Assembly (NCBI RefSeq): GCF_902830275.1
Contig: NZ_CADESW010000017.1
Span: forward strand, 124,001-188,000
From: Burkholderia stagnalis
GTDB taxonomy: Bacteria > Pseudomonadota > Gammaproteobacteria > Burkholderiales > Burkholderiaceae
Length of the DNA stretch: 64,000 nt
Reading direction: 5' to 3'
The stretch's first letter is position 1. Every line of letters begins with the position of its first letter. The position numbers were made by a program, and so were the translations under genes. The notes below the pieces were generated by a model. That model saw nothing but the letters and a program-made list of their open reading frames with translations. It was not told the origin of the DNA and did not search any database. This document shows, piece after piece, positions 26,674-35,199 of this stretch.

Positions 26674-27648
26674 ATGACCCTGTATCGCAAGGTTCTCTCC
26701 CTGTCGGCCGGTGCCGTCGTCTTTGGCGCGCTGCTGGGCAGTACGCCAAGCGCGGTATCCGCATCGGAACTCCGGCCCGTTCCGGCCGTCCAGTCGAGCA
26801 TCGCGACCCAGTCCGCCGTGCTGGATGCCACCTGGGCCGGCCAGCGGGTCGTGAGTGTCGGCGCGAACGGCATCGTCCTGCTGTCCGACAACCGCGGTGC
26901 GACGTACCGTCAGGCTAAGTCCGTGCCCGTGAGCTCGACGCTGACGTCCGTCAGTTTCATCGACGCCAGGACAGGGTGGGCAGTAGGCCACTGGGGCGCG
27001 ATCCTGAAGACGACCGACGGCGGCGAGACGTGGGAGGTTCAACGCCTCGCGACCGGCGAAGATCGCCCGCTGTTCGGGGTGCACTTCATCGATGCCAACC
27101 ACGGCGTGGCCGTCGGACTCTGGTCGCTCATCCTCGTCACCGATGACGGCGGCAAGACCTGGACCAAAAGGGAAGCCACTCTCCCGAACGGCAAGAAGTC
27201 GGACCTGAATCTGTTCGGCCTCTTCTCGAACGGCAATGGCGAGATCTTTGCCACGGCCGAGAAGGGGCAGCTCCTGATTTCCAGGGACAAGGGCAACACG
27301 TGGGAAAGCGTGGAGACCGGATACAAGGGCTCGTTCTGGTGCGGCGTGGCGCTGCCTAACGGTGTGCTGCTGGTCGGCGGGCTGCGTGGCACGTTGATGC
27401 GAAGCGAGGACAACGGCCATACCTGGACACGCGCAACGCTCGACACCAGGAACTCCATTACCGCGCTTGCGTCCCGAGGCTCCACGGTATTGGCGGTAGG
27501 TATCGACGGGTTGCAGGCTCAAAGCACCGATGACGGAAAGACATTCAAGCGCCTGCATACCGAGACCGGGACGACTTATACGGCCGCGCTACCCTCGTCT
27601 GGCGACAAATGGCTGATTTTCTCCCGCGACGGGGTCGTCTCGCGGTAA
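26674..27648 (+). CDS. Ycf48-like / BNR-repeat periplasmic protein
   Basis: A 324-residue secreted protein with an N-terminal signal peptide (to about residue 31). It has repeated beta-propeller blades of the form FIDA-xGWAVG-xxG-ILKTTDGGxTWE. This is the Ycf48/HCF136 fold, also typical as a fourth member of DUF1329-DUF1302-MMPL operons. GAGG lies just upstream of ATG 26674. It may act as an assembly or scaffold factor for the envelope complex. It ends the plus-strand operon and is convergent with a response regulator gene. Confidence 0.85.
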   Translation: MTLYRKVLSLSAGAVVFGALLGSTPSAVSASELRPVPAVQSSIATQSAVLDATWAGQRVVSVGANGIVLLSDNRGATYRQAKSVPVSSTLTSVSFIDARTGWAVGHWGAILKTTDGGETWEVQRLATGEDRPLFGVHFIDANHGVAVGLWSLILVTDDGGKTWTKREATLPNGKKSDLNLFGLFSNGNGEIFATAEKGQLLISRDKGNTWESVETGYKGSFWCGVALPNGVLLVGGLRGTLMRSEDNGHTWTRATLDTRNSITALASRGSTVLAVGIDGLQAQSTDDGKTFKRLHTETGTTYTAALPSSGDKWLIFSRDGVVSR

Positions 27649-27706
27649 CGATTCAATGTTCGTGTGGCGCGGCAGGCCGTGATCGAGAAACACGGCCCGC
27701 TGCGTC

Positions 27707-27730
27707 GCAGTCGATACCGCAGTCGATACC
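27707..27730. repeat. Perfect tandem duplication, 2 x 12 bp
   Basis: GCAGTCGATACC occurs twice back to back (27707-27718, 27719-27730) in the 90-bp gap between the convergent Ycf48-like and response regulator genes. Confidence 0.7.
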
Positions 27731-27738
27731 ATTGGCCG

Positions 27739-28440
27739 TCACCTCCCGTGGCAGCCGGGTTTTCGAAGGCGATAGCCGACGCCGTGCACACTCTCCAATA
27801 CGCCCGATACCCCCGCGTCCATCAGCTTTCTCCGCAGGCGGCTCATGTGGCCGTCCACAGTGCGCGTAGACGCGCTCGCGTCCGTCATGCACGCGTTGAG
27901 TAATTCGATACGCGTAAACGCATGGTTCGGCACCTTGGCCATGTAAGCGAGCAGGCGGAATTCGGCGAGTGTCATCGATATGGGCTCAACACCGAAGGAT
28001 GTCCGAACGTACGCGACATGGTGTTCCATGTCGATCTCGAGCATTCCAACCCGCAGGCGGCGCGCCGGGGCGAACGCGCATGATCGCCGAAGAATCGCGA
28101 GCAATCGCGCGACGACCACTTCCGGGTTGAAGGGTCTGACAATGTAGTCATCAGCCCCAGCATGCAGTGCTCGCACCCGCTCCTTGTCCAGATCACACTC
28201 CGACACGACCACGACCGGCGTATCGCACTGTCTTCGAAGGTTGGCGAGTATTTCGAGGGTATCCGCATGTAGTTGACGAACGTCGAGAATGACCAGGTCG
28301 GGCTTCAGGTTCAGTCGTGCGGCGAGCACCGGTTGAGCCGTCGTGGTCTGAAATGTTCGGAACCCGTTGCGGATCAGGCAAGTGTCGAGCGTAGACGACA
28401 TGTCCGGCGTGTCATCTACGATGAGTATCAGGGAGTGCAT
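27739..28440 (-). CDS. OmpR-family response regulator with altered receiver
   Basis: A 233-residue protein: receiver domain (1-120) and winged-helix DNA-binding domain (about 135-228). The acidic pair D9/D10 and phosphoacceptor D53 are present. The switch residue is Ser80, and the normally invariant lysine is Arg102 (DDYIVRPFN, where the paralogue at 46718 has ITKPFN); the usual MPxxDG after the phosphoacceptor is also lost. This suggests weak or absent phosphorylation control. No histidine kinase gene is nearby. It lies between the envelope operon and the GMC oxidoreductase operon. Confidence 0.88.
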   Translation of the reverse strand: MHSLILIVDDTPDMSSTLDTCLIRNGFRTFQTTTAQPVLAARLNLKPDLVILDVRQLHADTLEILANLRRQCDTPVVVVSECDLDKERVRALHAGADDYIVRPFNPEVVVARLLAILRRSCAFAPARRLRVGMLEIDMEHHVAYVRTSFGVEPISMTLAEFRLLAYMAKVPNHAFTRIELLNACMTDASASTRTVDGHMSRLRRKLMDAGVSGVLESVHGVGYRLRKPGCHGR

Positions 28441-28720
28441 GAGCGAAGTTCAGAGTCGCCGTCTTGCCGACGTATGAACATGTTCGGATCGCATTCCAGG
28501 TTCACGGACATGACGTGACCCATTGGTGACGATGCTCATCACGGCGCGTACCGACGGTCTTCGGGGAGAGAGACTGATGACTGACCCATTCCGGTATGCA
28601 CGCGGGGTCGGATACGGAACCCGGGGGCAATCAGCTAAGCGGCCCGTTGATTGGCCTTCCTGCAGCGGACGTTGCAGCGCATACGATGCTTCCTCAACGT
28701 CCGTGTACGATCGCGGCATT

Positions 28721-28742
28721 CGCGCCGGCGAACGCCGGCGCG
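28721..28742 (-). terminator. GC-rich palindrome after the GMC oxidoreductase gene
   Basis: CGCGCCGGCG (28721-28730) and CGCCGGCGCG (28733-28742) pair perfectly. The hairpin lies 13 nt downstream of the minus-strand GMC stop, so it probably ends that transcript. The remaining part of the 314-bp gap to 28440 holds no other recognisable element. Confidence 0.6.
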
Positions 28743-28754
28743 AGAAGACATACG

Positions 28755-30392
28755 TCAAGCCGCGAACCCGGCTTTCACATCGGCACCAGCCGGGAATCTC
28801 GAGATCCCGCGAATCAGATCCGAGGCTTTTTCTCCAATCATGATCGTCGGCGCGTTGGTATTTGCGCCCACCAACGTCGGCATGATCGACGCGTCGACGA
28901 CACGCAGGCCTTCCGCTCCCCGTACGCGCAATTGAGCGTCGACGACCGCGAGTTCGTCGTTCCCCATCCGACACGTTCCCACCGGATGGTAAACAGTGTC
29001 GGTCCGCTCGCGCAGCAGCGCACGTATGTCTTCGTCCGTACGCGATCGGGATGCGTACAGATCCTTCGTCACGAACGCCGACATCGCCGGCGTCGCCATC
29101 AACCGTCGCGTGAGCTTGTATCCCTCGACGAGGACATCCAGATCGTCCGCGTGCTCGAGGAAGGCCGGGTCGATCAGCGGCGCATCCAGCGGATCCGCGC
29201 TTCGCAGTTTCACCGATCCCCGGCTTTTCGGCCTCAACACGCATACGTGACACGAAATACCATGTCCGAGCTGCACCTTCCGGCCATGATCGCTGACCGG
29301 TCCCACGACAAAGTGCATCTGGACGTCCGGCCGATCCAGATCGGGACGCGTCTTCAGGAAGGCGCCGCCTTCGGCAAAATTGGTTGTCAGCGTACCGCTG
29401 CGCGACTTCCGGTATTGCCTGATGTCGGCCAGTGTCTTGATCCCTCCGCGTATCGATACGCCGAGCGCATCAAGGCTATTCGTCTTGTAGCTGACGACGA
29501 AGTCCGGGTGGTCCTGCAAGTTCTGACCGACGCCCGGGAGATCGACTACGACATCGATCCCGTGACGCTGAAGCTCGTCCTTCGGACCGATACCGGACAA
29601 CATGAGCAACTGCGGCGACTGAAACGCGCCGGCGCAAAGGATCACCTCTCTCTTCGCCCAAACCGTCTCGACATTCCCCGCACGCGTGACTTCGACACCA
29701 ACGGCCTTGTTGCCGTCGAACACAATGCGCCTGACCTGCGCACTGGTTTCGACGGTCAGATTCCCGCGCGTCTTCATATGCGGAAAAAGATAAGCACGTG
29801 CGGCACTCCAGCGCTCGCCATCCTTCTGCGTCACCTGGTAGATACCGACGCCTTCCTGCTCCGCACCGTTGAAATCGTCCGTGACGGGCAGGCCGCACTG
29901 CCGTCCGGCCTCCAGCCAACGCCCCTGAAACGGATTGTCCGTCTTCAGATCGCTGACCCAAAGGGGGCCATCGCGCCCGTGCCAGTCATTGCTCAGACGC
30001 TCGTTATGCTCGCTTCGCTTGAAATAGGGAAAGACGTCGTTCCAGGCCCAGCCTTCGTTGCCGAGCGCGGCCCAGTCATCGTAGTCGGCATGATGGCCGC
30101 GCGTATACACCATCGCATTGATCGCGGACGATCCACCCAATGCCTTGCCGCGCGGCTGATAGCCGCGCCGGCCCAGCAGCCCTTTCTGCGGCACGGTCTC
30201 GAACGCCCAATTGTTCAGCCGGGACGGAATCATCAGCACCAAGGCAGCCGGAACGTTGATTGGCCATCCGTCGCCGGTACCGCCCGCCTCGAACAGGCAC
30301 AGCGTCGCGTCGGGGTCTTCGGTCAAACGTGAAGCCAGCACACTGCCTGCCGAGCCACCGCCTACAACAAGATAATCGAATGAATTGTTCAC
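28755..30392 (-). CDS. GMC family FAD-dependent alcohol oxidoreductase
   Basis: A 545-residue GMC flavoenzyme, choline dehydrogenase/AlkJ type. The FAD motif DYLVVGGGSAGSVLASRL lies at the N-terminus, the GMC signature GKALGGSSAINAMVYTRG near residue 87, and the C-terminal catalytic histidine in VYHPVGTCRMG. GTG 30392 (VNNSFDY) is preferred over 30455 because it fits the family N-terminus and has AGGA upstream. It would oxidise an alcohol to an aldehyde or ketone, supplying a substrate for a Baeyer-Villiger enzyme. It is the last gene of the minus-strand operon from 33082. Confidence 0.9.
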   Translation of the reverse strand: MNNSFDYLVVGGGSAGSVLASRLTEDPDATLCLFEAGGTGDGWPINVPAALVLMIPSRLNNWAFETVPQKGLLGRRGYQPRGKALGGSSAINAMVYTRGHHADYDDWAALGNEGWAWNDVFPYFKRSEHNERLSNDWHGRDGPLWVSDLKTDNPFQGRWLEAGRQCGLPVTDDFNGAEQEGVGIYQVTQKDGERWSAARAYLFPHMKTRGNLTVETSAQVRRIVFDGNKAVGVEVTRAGNVETVWAKREVILCAGAFQSPQLLMLSGIGPKDELQRHGIDVVVDLPGVGQNLQDHPDFVVSYKTNSLDALGVSIRGGIKTLADIRQYRKSRSGTLTTNFAEGGAFLKTRPDLDRPDVQMHFVVGPVSDHGRKVQLGHGISCHVCVLRPKSRGSVKLRSADPLDAPLIDPAFLEHADDLDVLVEGYKLTRRLMATPAMSAFVTKDLYASRSRTDEDIRALLRERTDTVYHPVGTCRMGNDELAVVDAQLRVRGAEGLRVVDASIMPTLVGANTNAPTIMIGEKASDLIRGISRFPAGADVKAGFAA

Positions 30393-30608
30393 GGGTCTGT
30401 GTCCTGGATAGTGCTTGAGCGCTTCACAAGCAACTTCCTGATGTATCGATTCCACCGCTCACGTAGCGCCACCGAGCCGCTGCGCAACCGGCTTCATTCC
30501 GTCATGCATCAGCACTGTGGCCGCATCGGCAACGCTGGAGATCGTCCATCGAGCCGCATGCAGCCACTCAATGGCGCAACGCACGATCAAGTCGCAATCG
30601 CCGACGTG

Positions 30609-31559
30609 TCAATGGTGCTGCGCGCTCTCGAGGATCCTGCGAAAGCTTGCGACGCCCTTCTCGATCCATGCCCGAGCGCCAGGCGAGATCGCGCCCATGT
30701 CGTAGAAGCCGTGCAGCATGCCATCGCACCGGATCGTCTCGACCTTGACTCCGCTTGCGTGAAGCAGGCGACCGTATGCCTCGCCCTCGTCGCGCAGGGG
30801 ATCGTATTCCGCGGTCACGATGACGGCCGGCGGCAACCCTGCGAAGTCCTTCGCATGGATCGGCGCCAGTCGCACATCCTCCGGGTTCGTGCCGTCGGGA
30901 ACGTAATGCCCTTCAAACCATGCAATCGACTCGAGGTCGAGCAGATAGCCTTCACCGTTTTCCTTGAAGGACGGAAAGCCTGAACGGTCCTGTGCCACCG
31001 CGGGATAGATCAGGAGCTGCGCCGCAAGCGAAATTCCCTCGGCATGCAATTGCTGGGTCACGACGGCCGCAAGATTGCCGCCCGCGCTATCCCCGGCCAC
31101 CGCCACGACGTCGTTTCCGCCCAATTCGCCTGCGTTGGCGATCACCCATTTGGTCGCGGCGACCGCGTCGTCCGCCGCGGCCGGAAACCGGTGTTCGGGC
31201 GCCAATCGGTAGTCCACCGAGACCACCACCGCATTCGCGCCGCGCGCCAGTTCCCGGCAAATGTTGTCGTGAGTGTCCAGATCGCCAATGACGAACCCGC
31301 CGCCGTGGAGAAAAACGACCGTCGCCAGACGCGTGTCCGCGCTCGGACGATAGCTCCGCGCCCGCAGCGATACAGACGCGCCGGGGATGGTCAGGTCTTC
31401 CACGCTGTGGAGATCGACAATGGTCTCCGGCGCACGAACGGCCTGAGCCAGATGCAGCATCAGTCCACGCGCTTCTTCCGGCGTTGACTGCGGCAACGGT
31501 TTCGCGCCGGACCCGGCCAAGGATTCGAGAAAACCAGCGAGATGCAAATCGAGTGCCAT
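30609..31559 (-). CDS. Alpha/beta hydrolase, HSL-type esterase/lactonase (copy 1)
   Basis: A 316-residue hormone-sensitive-lipase-type hydrolase. The oxyanion motif HGGG (FLHGGGFVIGDLDTHD) and nucleophile motif GDSAGG are present; aspartate (EYDPLRDEG) and histidine (LHGFYDMG) complete the triad. The start at 31559 has AAGGTGA upstream; the longer open frame to 32189 is the shadow of the overlapping monooxygenase. It lies 32 bp downstream of a Baeyer-Villiger-type enzyme and would hydrolyse the ester or lactone that enzyme makes. Confidence 0.9.
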   Translation of the reverse strand: MALDLHLAGFLESLAGSGAKPLPQSTPEEARGLMLHLAQAVRAPETIVDLHSVEDLTIPGASVSLRARSYRPSADTRLATVVFLHGGGFVIGDLDTHDNICRELARGANAVVVSVDYRLAPEHRFPAAADDAVAATKWVIANAGELGGNDVVAVAGDSAGGNLAAVVTQQLHAEGISLAAQLLIYPAVAQDRSGFPSFKENGEGYLLDLESIAWFEGHYVPDGTNPEDVRLAPIHAKDFAGLPPAVIVTAEYDPLRDEGEAYGRLLHASGVKVETIRCDGMLHGFYDMGAISPGARAWIEKGVASFRRILESAQHH

Positions 31560-31591
31560 AACATCACCTTGTAATCGAACGTTGCATGGGA

Positions 31592-33082
31592 TCAGCGGTA
31601 CACCAGGACTTCGGCATCGGGGCTCAACTCCGGAATGGTCTTGCGCTCCTCCTCGTACTCGAAGTGGTGCTGCCACGGCATGCGATCGCCCCGCATGTGC
31701 ATCTGGTGTTGCGACCGCATGACGTATCCCGCATTGAAATTGTTCGGGTCCGTCCAGGGCAGCCGCTGCATGTCGGCGTCCTCGGCTCTCAGGCGCGGTT
31801 CCACCGTCTTCGCACCGACCTTTTCCATATGCGCAAGGACCCGACAGGTGAATTCGCACACGAGATCGGCGCGGAGCGTCCAGCTCGAACGGTAGTAGCC
31901 GTAGATGAACGCCATGTTCGGGATACCCTCGATCATCAGCCCTCGATACGAGACCCGCTTGGTCATGTCGACCGGATCTCCATCGATCTGAAAGGCGATC
32001 TGGCCAAACGCACTCATGTCGAAGCCGGTCGCCGTCACGACGATATCCGCCTGCAGGTGCTCGCCCGACGCCAGCGTGATACCGGTTTCGTCGAACGATT
32101 CGATGGTGTCCGTCACGACGGACGCCTTCCCGTCCCGGATAGCCGCGAAGAGATCGCCCTCCGGGACCGCAGCCACGCGCTGCTGCCAAGGGCGATAGCT
32201 GGGATTGAAGTGCTTGTCGACGTCGAAGCCTTCCGGCAGCTGTTGCCGGATCTCGTTGATCAGCCAGTCGCGAACCGCATCCGGATTCGCCGAGGACAGA
32301 TTGATCAGGTCGAACGTCTGCTTCAGGTGTGCCCGCCGCAGAATCTCAGCGCGCCATTCTTCGGGAAGGTTCAGTTCGCGAAGGGTGGTGTCCAGTTGAT
32401 GCGTCCACGGAACCGACGTGAAGAACGTCGGCGACCGTTGAAGCATCGTCACATGCGCCGCGGTTCCGGCGAGCGCCGGGATCAGCGTCGCGGCCGTCGC
32501 GCCCGAGCCGATCACGATCACCCGCTTTCCGGCATAGTCCAGATCTTTCGGCCAGTGCTGCGGATGAACCACCGTTCCCTTGTAGCGATCGAACCCGTTC
32601 CACTTCGGGGTGAAACCCTGACGATGGTCGTAGTACCCCGCCCCCAACCACAGGAAGTCGGTGGTCATCAAAAAGCGTTCGCCCGTATCGCCGCGCGATA
32701 CCTCGACCGTCCAGCGCTTGTGTTCGTTCGACCAGTTCACCGTTTGAACACGATGCCCGTAGCGGATCTTCGAATCGAGCCCGTATTCCTTGATGACCTC
32801 GCCCAGATAGCTGTGAATCTCCTCCGCCGTGGCGATCGAGCGCCCCTGCCACGGACGGAATCCGAACGCATACGTGTACAGATCGCTGTCGGAACGTGCG
32901 CCGGGGTAACGGTGGGTCCACCAGGTACCGCCGAATCCGTCCATGGCCTCCAGAATGGCCAACGAGCGACCTGGCAGATTCATGCGGAGATGGCACGCGG
33001 CGTCAATCCCCGAGATCCCGGCTCCGACAATTAGTACTTCTACGTGCTCCGGCGAGCGCGAAGCTGTTTGTTTCTCAGTCAT
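31592..33082 (-). CDS. Baeyer-Villiger-type flavin monooxygenase (copy 1, AlmA/EthA-like)
   Basis: A 496-residue class B flavoprotein monooxygenase. FAD-binding GAGISGIDAACHL is at the N-terminus and NADPH-binding IGSGATAATLIPAL in the middle. The BVMO fingerprint appears as YKGTVVHPQHWP, with Tyr instead of the first Phe. The subgroup resembles EthA/AlmA enzymes that act on long-chain or aryl ketones. GGAGG lies before ATG 33082. Palindrome sites 8 and 9 lie 65 and 209 bp upstream. The product would be an ester for the adjacent hydrolase. Confidence 0.9.
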   Translation of the reverse strand: MTEKQTASRSPEHVEVLIVGAGISGIDAACHLRMNLPGRSLAILEAMDGFGGTWWTHRYPGARSDSDLYTYAFGFRPWQGRSIATAEEIHSYLGEVIKEYGLDSKIRYGHRVQTVNWSNEHKRWTVEVSRGDTGERFLMTTDFLWLGAGYYDHRQGFTPKWNGFDRYKGTVVHPQHWPKDLDYAGKRVIVIGSGATAATLIPALAGTAAHVTMLQRSPTFFTSVPWTHQLDTTLRELNLPEEWRAEILRRAHLKQTFDLINLSSANPDAVRDWLINEIRQQLPEGFDVDKHFNPSYRPWQQRVAAVPEGDLFAAIRDGKASVVTDTIESFDETGITLASGEHLQADIVVTATGFDMSAFGQIAFQIDGDPVDMTKRVSYRGLMIEGIPNMAFIYGYYRSSWTLRADLVCEFTCRVLAHMEKVGAKTVEPRLRAEDADMQRLPWTDPNNFNAGYVMRSQHQMHMRGDRMPWQHHFEYEEERKTIPELSPDAEVLVYR

Positions 33083-33146
33083 GAGATCCCTCCGATGACC
33101 AGTTATTGAAGATTTTTGTCAGGCCGCACAACCATATCGCCCGACT

Positions 33147-33160
33147 CAGTCATTTGACTA
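33147..33160. promoter_or_regulatory. Operator-like palindrome, site 8 (CAGTCATTTGACTA)
   Basis: A diverged copy: inner GTCA-TT-TGAC is intact, outer bases differ. It lies 65 bp upstream of the BVMO start. Confidence 0.5.
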
Positions 33161-33290
33161 TCTAGATTTGAGGCGCTCAACCGTGCTGGTAGCGATAACC
33201 CGTGAGACTCGAGGAAGATCGTCTACATCCCGCCCGACATGCAAGCAGGTCATTGCAATACGACCCCTACATAAGTGGTCATCCCGAACA

Positions 33291-33304
33291 TGATCAAATG
33301 ACCA
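33291..33304. promoter_or_regulatory. Operator-like palindrome, site 9 (TGATCAAATGACCA)
   Basis: Identical to site 3. It lies 144 bp from site 8, a spacing similar to the site 2/3 and 4/5 pairs. Confidence 0.65.
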
Positions 33305-33413
33305 AGTCCAATGACTCCCAGTCTTATGCAGCCGAAGGACAATTTGAATCAGGGCTTTCCATTACACGGTCGGGTGAGAAGGGGTCTTCGCGAAGCGCCC
33401 TCCGCCGGCGATG

Positions 33414-35033
33414 TCAAGCCCTTTCCGCCCGCAGCTCTCGCCGAAGGATCTTCCCTACGTTGCTCTTTGGCAGGCTGTCGCGAAACTCGATGCTTTTCGG
33501 ACGCTTGTAGCCCGTCAGTTGATCTTTGCAGAAGGCCATCAGGTCTTCGACCGTCAGCTCCGGCGCTTTCCTGACCACGAACAGCTTGACCGCCTCTCCA
33601 GAGTGCTCATCGGGTACGCCGATCGCCGCGACCTCGTATACACCGGGGTGTTTGGCCACGACCTCTTCGATCTCGTTCGGGTAGACGTTGAAGCCGGACA
33701 CCAGGATCATGTCCTTCTTGCGGTCGACGATTCGTACGAAGCCATCCGCGGAGATCGATGCAATGTCGCCCGATCGGAAGAAGCCGTCCGCGGTCATCAC
33801 TTTCGAGGTCTCGTCCGGTCGCTGCCAGTAACCCGCCATCACCTGGGGACCGCGGATGCACAGCTCGCCGGCTTGTCCCGGCGGCAGTTCCTTGCCATCT
33901 TCGTCCCGGATCGACACTTCGGTGGAAGGCAATGGCAGGCCGATCGTGCCATTGAACTCGTGACGGTCAACGGGGTTGACCGTCACGCACGGCGATGTCT
34001 CGGACAGTCCATATCCCTCGATGATCGGTGCACCGGTCATCTCCTTCCAGCGCTTTGCGACAGCTTCCTGAGTAGCCATCCCGCCGCCGTTGGCCAGCAG
34101 CAGATTGGAGAAGTCGAGGCGCAGGAAATCGGGATGATGAAGCATCGCGTTATACAGTGTGTTCACGCCCGGGAAGCTCGTGATCTTGTATCCGGCGAGC
34201 GACGCGATCATCCCGCCGATGTCACGCGGATTCGGAACCAGTACGCACATCCCGCCCGTATGCATCGTCAGCAGGCAGCAAACGTTGAGCGCAAAGATGT
34301 GATAGATCGGAAGGGCTGCCACCGTGATGAACTGCTTCACGTCGGGACGCCAACTTCGAGCGGGCTTGAGCCAGACGTCCGTCTGCAATACATTCGCGAC
34401 GATGTTCCGATGCAACAGTGTCGCCCCTTTGGACACGCCGGTCGTCCCCCCCGTATATTGGAGAAACGCAATGTCATCCGGTGACGGGCAGACCGGCGCG
34501 AATGTGCTCCGGCCGCCCTCTGCAATCGCGTCGTCAAACGCCGTGTGCGCGCTCGGGATCGCCGCGATGGACGCGCCGTCCTGCGTGGCAATCAGAACAT
34601 GCTTCACCTGCGTGTGCGCAATGATGGCGTCCAGCGTTGCAGCACAACTGTCGAGTATGACGATCGCCTCGGCACCGCTGTCTTTCAACTGATGTTCCAG
34701 CTCACGCGGGGTATAAAGCGGGTTGACGTTGACGACAACGTAGCCGGCGCGCAGGACTGCACAGATCGAGATCGGGTACGGCAACACATTCGGCATCATG
34801 ATCGCGACGCGCGCACCGCGCTCGAGCCCCCGCGATTGCAGCCACACGGCCAGCGAGCGCGACATCACGTCGAGTTCACCATACGTCATCAGCGTGCCGT
34901 TACACGCAAACGCGGGACGTTCCTTAAACTGGCCGAAGCTTGCCTCGATTAACTCGCTGACGGATCGATACGCGCTCCAGTCGATCTCTGCCGGCACCTC
35001 TGGCGGATAGGAAGCAAGCCAGATCTTTTCCAT
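33414..35033 (-). CDS. Long-chain-fatty-acid--CoA ligase-like AMP-dependent synthetase
   Basis: A 539-residue ANL-superfamily ligase. The AMP/P-loop motif YTGGTTGVSKGA, the adenine motif GYGLSETSP, the hinge/ribose region SGDIASISADGFVRIVDRKKD and the C-terminal PKSNVGKILRREL lysine are all present. ATG 35033 has AGAGGAG 7 nt upstream and is preferred to the TTG at 35039. It would convert the carboxylate made by the aldehyde dehydrogenases to an acyl-CoA for beta-oxidation. It is the last gene of the minus-strand group starting at 40389, 166 bp after hydrolase 2. Confidence 0.92.
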   Translation of the reverse strand: MEKIWLASYPPEVPAEIDWSAYRSVSELIEASFGQFKERPAFACNGTLMTYGELDVMSRSLAVWLQSRGLERGARVAIMMPNVLPYPISICAVLRAGYVVVNVNPLYTPRELEHQLKDSGAEAIVILDSCAATLDAIIAHTQVKHVLIATQDGASIAAIPSAHTAFDDAIAEGGRSTFAPVCPSPDDIAFLQYTGGTTGVSKGATLLHRNIVANVLQTDVWLKPARSWRPDVKQFITVAALPIYHIFALNVCCLLTMHTGGMCVLVPNPRDIGGMIASLAGYKITSFPGVNTLYNAMLHHPDFLRLDFSNLLLANGGGMATQEAVAKRWKEMTGAPIIEGYGLSETSPCVTVNPVDRHEFNGTIGLPLPSTEVSIRDEDGKELPPGQAGELCIRGPQVMAGYWQRPDETSKVMTADGFFRSGDIASISADGFVRIVDRKKDMILVSGFNVYPNEIEEVVAKHPGVYEVAAIGVPDEHSGEAVKLFVVRKAPELTVEDLMAFCKDQLTGYKRPKSIEFRDSLPKSNVGKILRRELRAERA

Positions 35034-35199
35034 ACCCAATCTCCTCTGTCCTGTTGGAATAATCGCGCAACGCCCGTCGTCTCATCACGATCGCGGCAAG
35101 CTCGATGACCTCGCCCGACGCGAGAACGCTGTCCCGCCTACTCGCCGCAAACGGTGTCGCACGGACGGCGAGGCGCCAGGTCGCGCGAAGGTCGAAGCG

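Larger units (their letters stand above)
33083..33413. other. 331-bp gap carrying two operator sites
   Basis: Between the BVMO start and the end of the acyl-CoA ligase gene. Apart from sites 8 and 9 no gene or clear terminator is seen. Confidence 0.5.

Noticed and set aside
30609..32189. 526-codon hydrolase with a long N-terminal extension
   Set aside because: The extra ~210 residues overlap the BVMO gene in another frame and are low-complexity; the ribosome-binding site at 31559 marks the true start.
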